NCBI GenBank assembly: GCA_937919925.1
Contig: CALFOT010000052.1
Location: 1-43,778 of the forward strand
Origin: an uncultured bacterium
GTDB taxonomy: Bacteria > Planctomycetota > UBA1135
Length of the DNA stretch: 43,778 bases
Direction: 5' to 3'
A program made the translations under genes and the position numbers. The first letter of the stretch is position 1. Each line of letters begins with the position of its first letter. Positions 42,595 through 43,778 of this stretch are shown piece after piece. The notes beneath the pieces are model-generated. The model made no database searches and had not been told where the DNA came from. It saw only the letters and a list, made by a program, of their open reading frames with translations.

Positions 42595-43242
42595 ATGCCG
42601 CGCGACCTCCTTACGCCGCCCCCAGAGCGTTTGATGCTCGCTGGGCCAGCGGGGCAGTTGGCATCCACCTTGGAGTTACCCGCAGGCACCCCCCGCGCCG
42701 CCGTTTTGCTCCTGCACCCGCATCCTCTGCACGGTGGCACGCGTCAAAATAATGTGGTGCGCTATGGTGCCTTAGGCGCTCTGGAGGCAGGCTGTGTTGC
42801 TTTGCGTATCGATTTTCGTGGAGTAGGCCAATCGCAAGGAACCTATGACGACGGCATCGGGGAAGTGGATGATGCCGAAGCAGCGTTTCTCTACTTGGAG
42901 CAGCGGTTTCCCGGGATCCCTATTTTTATTTGGGGTTTTTCCTTCGGATCACGAGTCGGGCTGCACCTTGGCATTCGCTATCGCCAAGATGTGGCGGGCT
43001 ACCTAGCGGTGGCTTGGCCGACCAACTTTTACACTTGGCCGGAATCCGACGAGTGGCCGCAAAACTTAGCCTTTTTAGCGGGCAGCGCCGACGAATTCAT
43101 TGATTTCCCAAGCATGGAGCGCGCCACGCGTAACGGTGGCGTCATCACTATCGTGGAGGGCGCCGGGCATTTTTTTCCAGGTGAACTGCATCGCGTTCGG
43201 TCTTACACTGCAGAGACCCTCGGAGGGTGGTTGAATGACTGA
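42595..43242 (+). CDS. Alpha/beta hydrolase (COG2945-like)
   Basis: A 215-residue cytoplasmic hydrolase with the COG2945 pattern: LLLHPHPLHGG, then LRIDFRGVGQSQGTYDDGIGEVDDA, the nucleophile elbow GFSFGS with its Ser, and the terminal GAGHFF with the catalytic His. An Asp in the SADEF segment is a plausible third member. The length fits the family (about 210). Such proteins are esterase-like; the substrate is unknown. It overlaps the thioesterase gene by eight bases, which suggests a shared operon. The start is ATG 42595. Confidence 0.85.
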   Translation: MPRDLLTPPPERLMLAGPAGQLASTLELPAGTPRAAVLLLHPHPLHGGTRQNNVVRYGALGALEAGCVALRIDFRGVGQSQGTYDDGIGEVDDAEAAFLYLEQRFPGIPIFIWGFSFGSRVGLHLGIRYRQDVAGYLAVAWPTNFYTWPESDEWPQNLAFLAGSADEFIDFPSMERATRNGGVITIVEGAGHFFPGELHRVRSYTAETLGGWLND

Positions 43243-43636
43243 AGAGAATACTTCCTGTAATGCTGCAACCCGCGCCCTTGCGCTTCGCACCACCCTGCTG
43301 CCCAAAGATACGAATCCAGCCGGCACCATTTTTGGTGGGGTGATTTTGAGCCTGATTGACCAAGCCGGGGAAATCGCCATGCGCAGCATCAACCCGCATC
43401 GTCGTTATGTCACCATCGCGATGGATTCGATTATGTTTCATGCACCGGTGTTTGTCGGTGATTTAGTCTCGCTGTACACATGTCATGTGAAGGTCGGCAA
43501 CACATCGGTCTCGGTCCAAGTCGACGTCATGGTGGAGCGCCGTGACCGCCCAGGCGCGGAAGTCCGCGTCACGGAGGCAAAGGTCACTTACGTCGCCATC
43601 GGTGGCGACGGCAAGCCAATCCCAGTGAATGGTTGA
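43235..43636 (+). CDS. Hotdog-fold acyl-CoA thioesterase (YciA/BFIT-like)
   Basis: A 133-residue enzyme that cleaves acyl-CoA to free acid and CoA. The family signature is LPKDTNPAGTIFGGVILSLIDQAGEIAMRS, with the Asn and Asp residues of the YciA active site, then MDSIMFHAPVFVGDLVSLY and a long central strand run. The length is typical. The ATG overlaps the end of the alpha/beta hydrolase gene by eight bases. A role in lipid or acyl-CoA turnover follows. Confidence 0.92.
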   Translation: MTEENTSCNAATRALALRTTLLPKDTNPAGTIFGGVILSLIDQAGEIAMRSINPHRRYVTIAMDSIMFHAPVFVGDLVSLYTCHVKVGNTSVSVQVDVMVERRDRPGAEVRVTEAKVTYVAIGGDGKPIPVNG

Positions 43637-43647
43637 TTGGCAAATTT

Positions 43648-43778
43648 ATGAACCTACAAACAACGATGATCAGCATGCAGCTCCTCACGCTTCCACCTTC
43701 CCCGAATAACATCAAAGTGCGTGCTGCGTTGGGCTACCTGCAGCTTCCTTTCGAGGAGCTACCGCAAGACCGAGACGA
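43648..43778 (+). CDS. Glutathione S-transferase-like protein, 5' part (partial)
   Basis: The frame opens at ATG 43648 and continues past the window end. The residues LLTLPPSPNNIKVRAAL followed by YLQLPFEELPQD fit the thioredoxin-like N-terminal domain of glutathione S-transferases, in which the Ser/Pro turn and the KVR helix hold glutathione. Starts at 43666 or 43675 would suit the family length better. It lies eleven bases after the thioesterase stop, so it likely belongs to the same operon. Only about 43 residues are visible. Confidence 0.7.
   Translation, partial: MNLQTTMISMQLLTLPPSPNNIKVRAALGYLQLPFEELPQDRD

Noticed and set aside
1-43778. CRISPR arrays, insertion sequences or rRNA
   Set aside because: No regularly spaced repeats, transposase motifs or rRNA sequence were recognised on either strand.

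Overview
The window is a 43.8-kb piece of a bacterial chromosome of moderate to high GC content. It is gene-dense, mostly housekeeping, and contains no rRNA. The best hint of lineage is the 1145-residue protein at 13372-16809. It joins a DUF1080 (3-keto-disaccharide hydrolase-like) domain, a sorbosone-dehydrogenase-like propeller, a HEAT-like region and a small CxxCH cytochrome, an architecture typical of the Planctomycetota/Verrucomicrobiota (PVC) group. Outer-membrane-type proteins, lipoproteins and a heptosyltransferase-like GT9 enzyme fit a diderm. I favour a PVC bacterium, probably Planctomycetota-like, but no ribosomal marker settles this.

Layout. 1-1247: the end of an unknown gene coupled to an MscS channel. 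1277-6823 (minus): a tight four-gene operon with two M14 carboxypeptidase homologues in tandem, the first-translated one having lost every catalytic residue, followed by two envelope proteins. 6925-8944: an isoprenylcysteine-methyltransferase-like membrane enzyme, a PAP2 phosphatase and a DUF1579-like lipoprotein. 9029-9803: a CAU-anticodon tRNA followed by a hairpin and a decayed tyrosine-recombinase gene, the scar of an old integration. 9804-18485: a cation-chloride cotransporter-like permease, a secreted DUF5005-like protein, the large PVC cytochrome protein, a 74-residue SelW-like selenoprotein read through an in-frame UGA, and a MATE exporter. 18522-27449: a GT9 glycosyltransferase, B12-dependent ribonucleotide reductase, MscL, a cysteine desulfurase, an exported M24 aminopeptidase and a membrane sulfatase-superfamily protein preceded by a small coupled ORF. 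27473-32096: RecD2 helicase, ribosomal protein S21 with a clear terminator, an RluA-type pseudouridine synthase and a ClpP-fold lipoprotein. 32093-42527 (minus): six overlapping or abutting genes (outer-membrane protein, small periplasmic binding-like protein, hybrid histidine kinase, unknown 163-residue protein, AddB, AddA). 42595-43778: an alpha/beta hydrolase, a hotdog acyl-CoA thioesterase and the start of a glutathione-S-transferase-like gene.

The most notable items are four. The SelW-like selenoprotein gene has a C-G-V-U motif and a hairpin placed like a bacterial SECIS element; ordinary gene calling would miss it. The M14 enzyme is paired with a pseudoenzyme by translational coupling. 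A sensory module is joined by gene overlaps to the AddAB recombination nuclease. Several genes carry a -10-like hexamer ending six bases before the start codon with no Shine-Dalgarno sequence, which suggests leaderless mRNAs. Other genes (M14 peptidase, sulfatase, mscL) have good Shine-Dalgarno sites, so both modes of initiation seem to be used.
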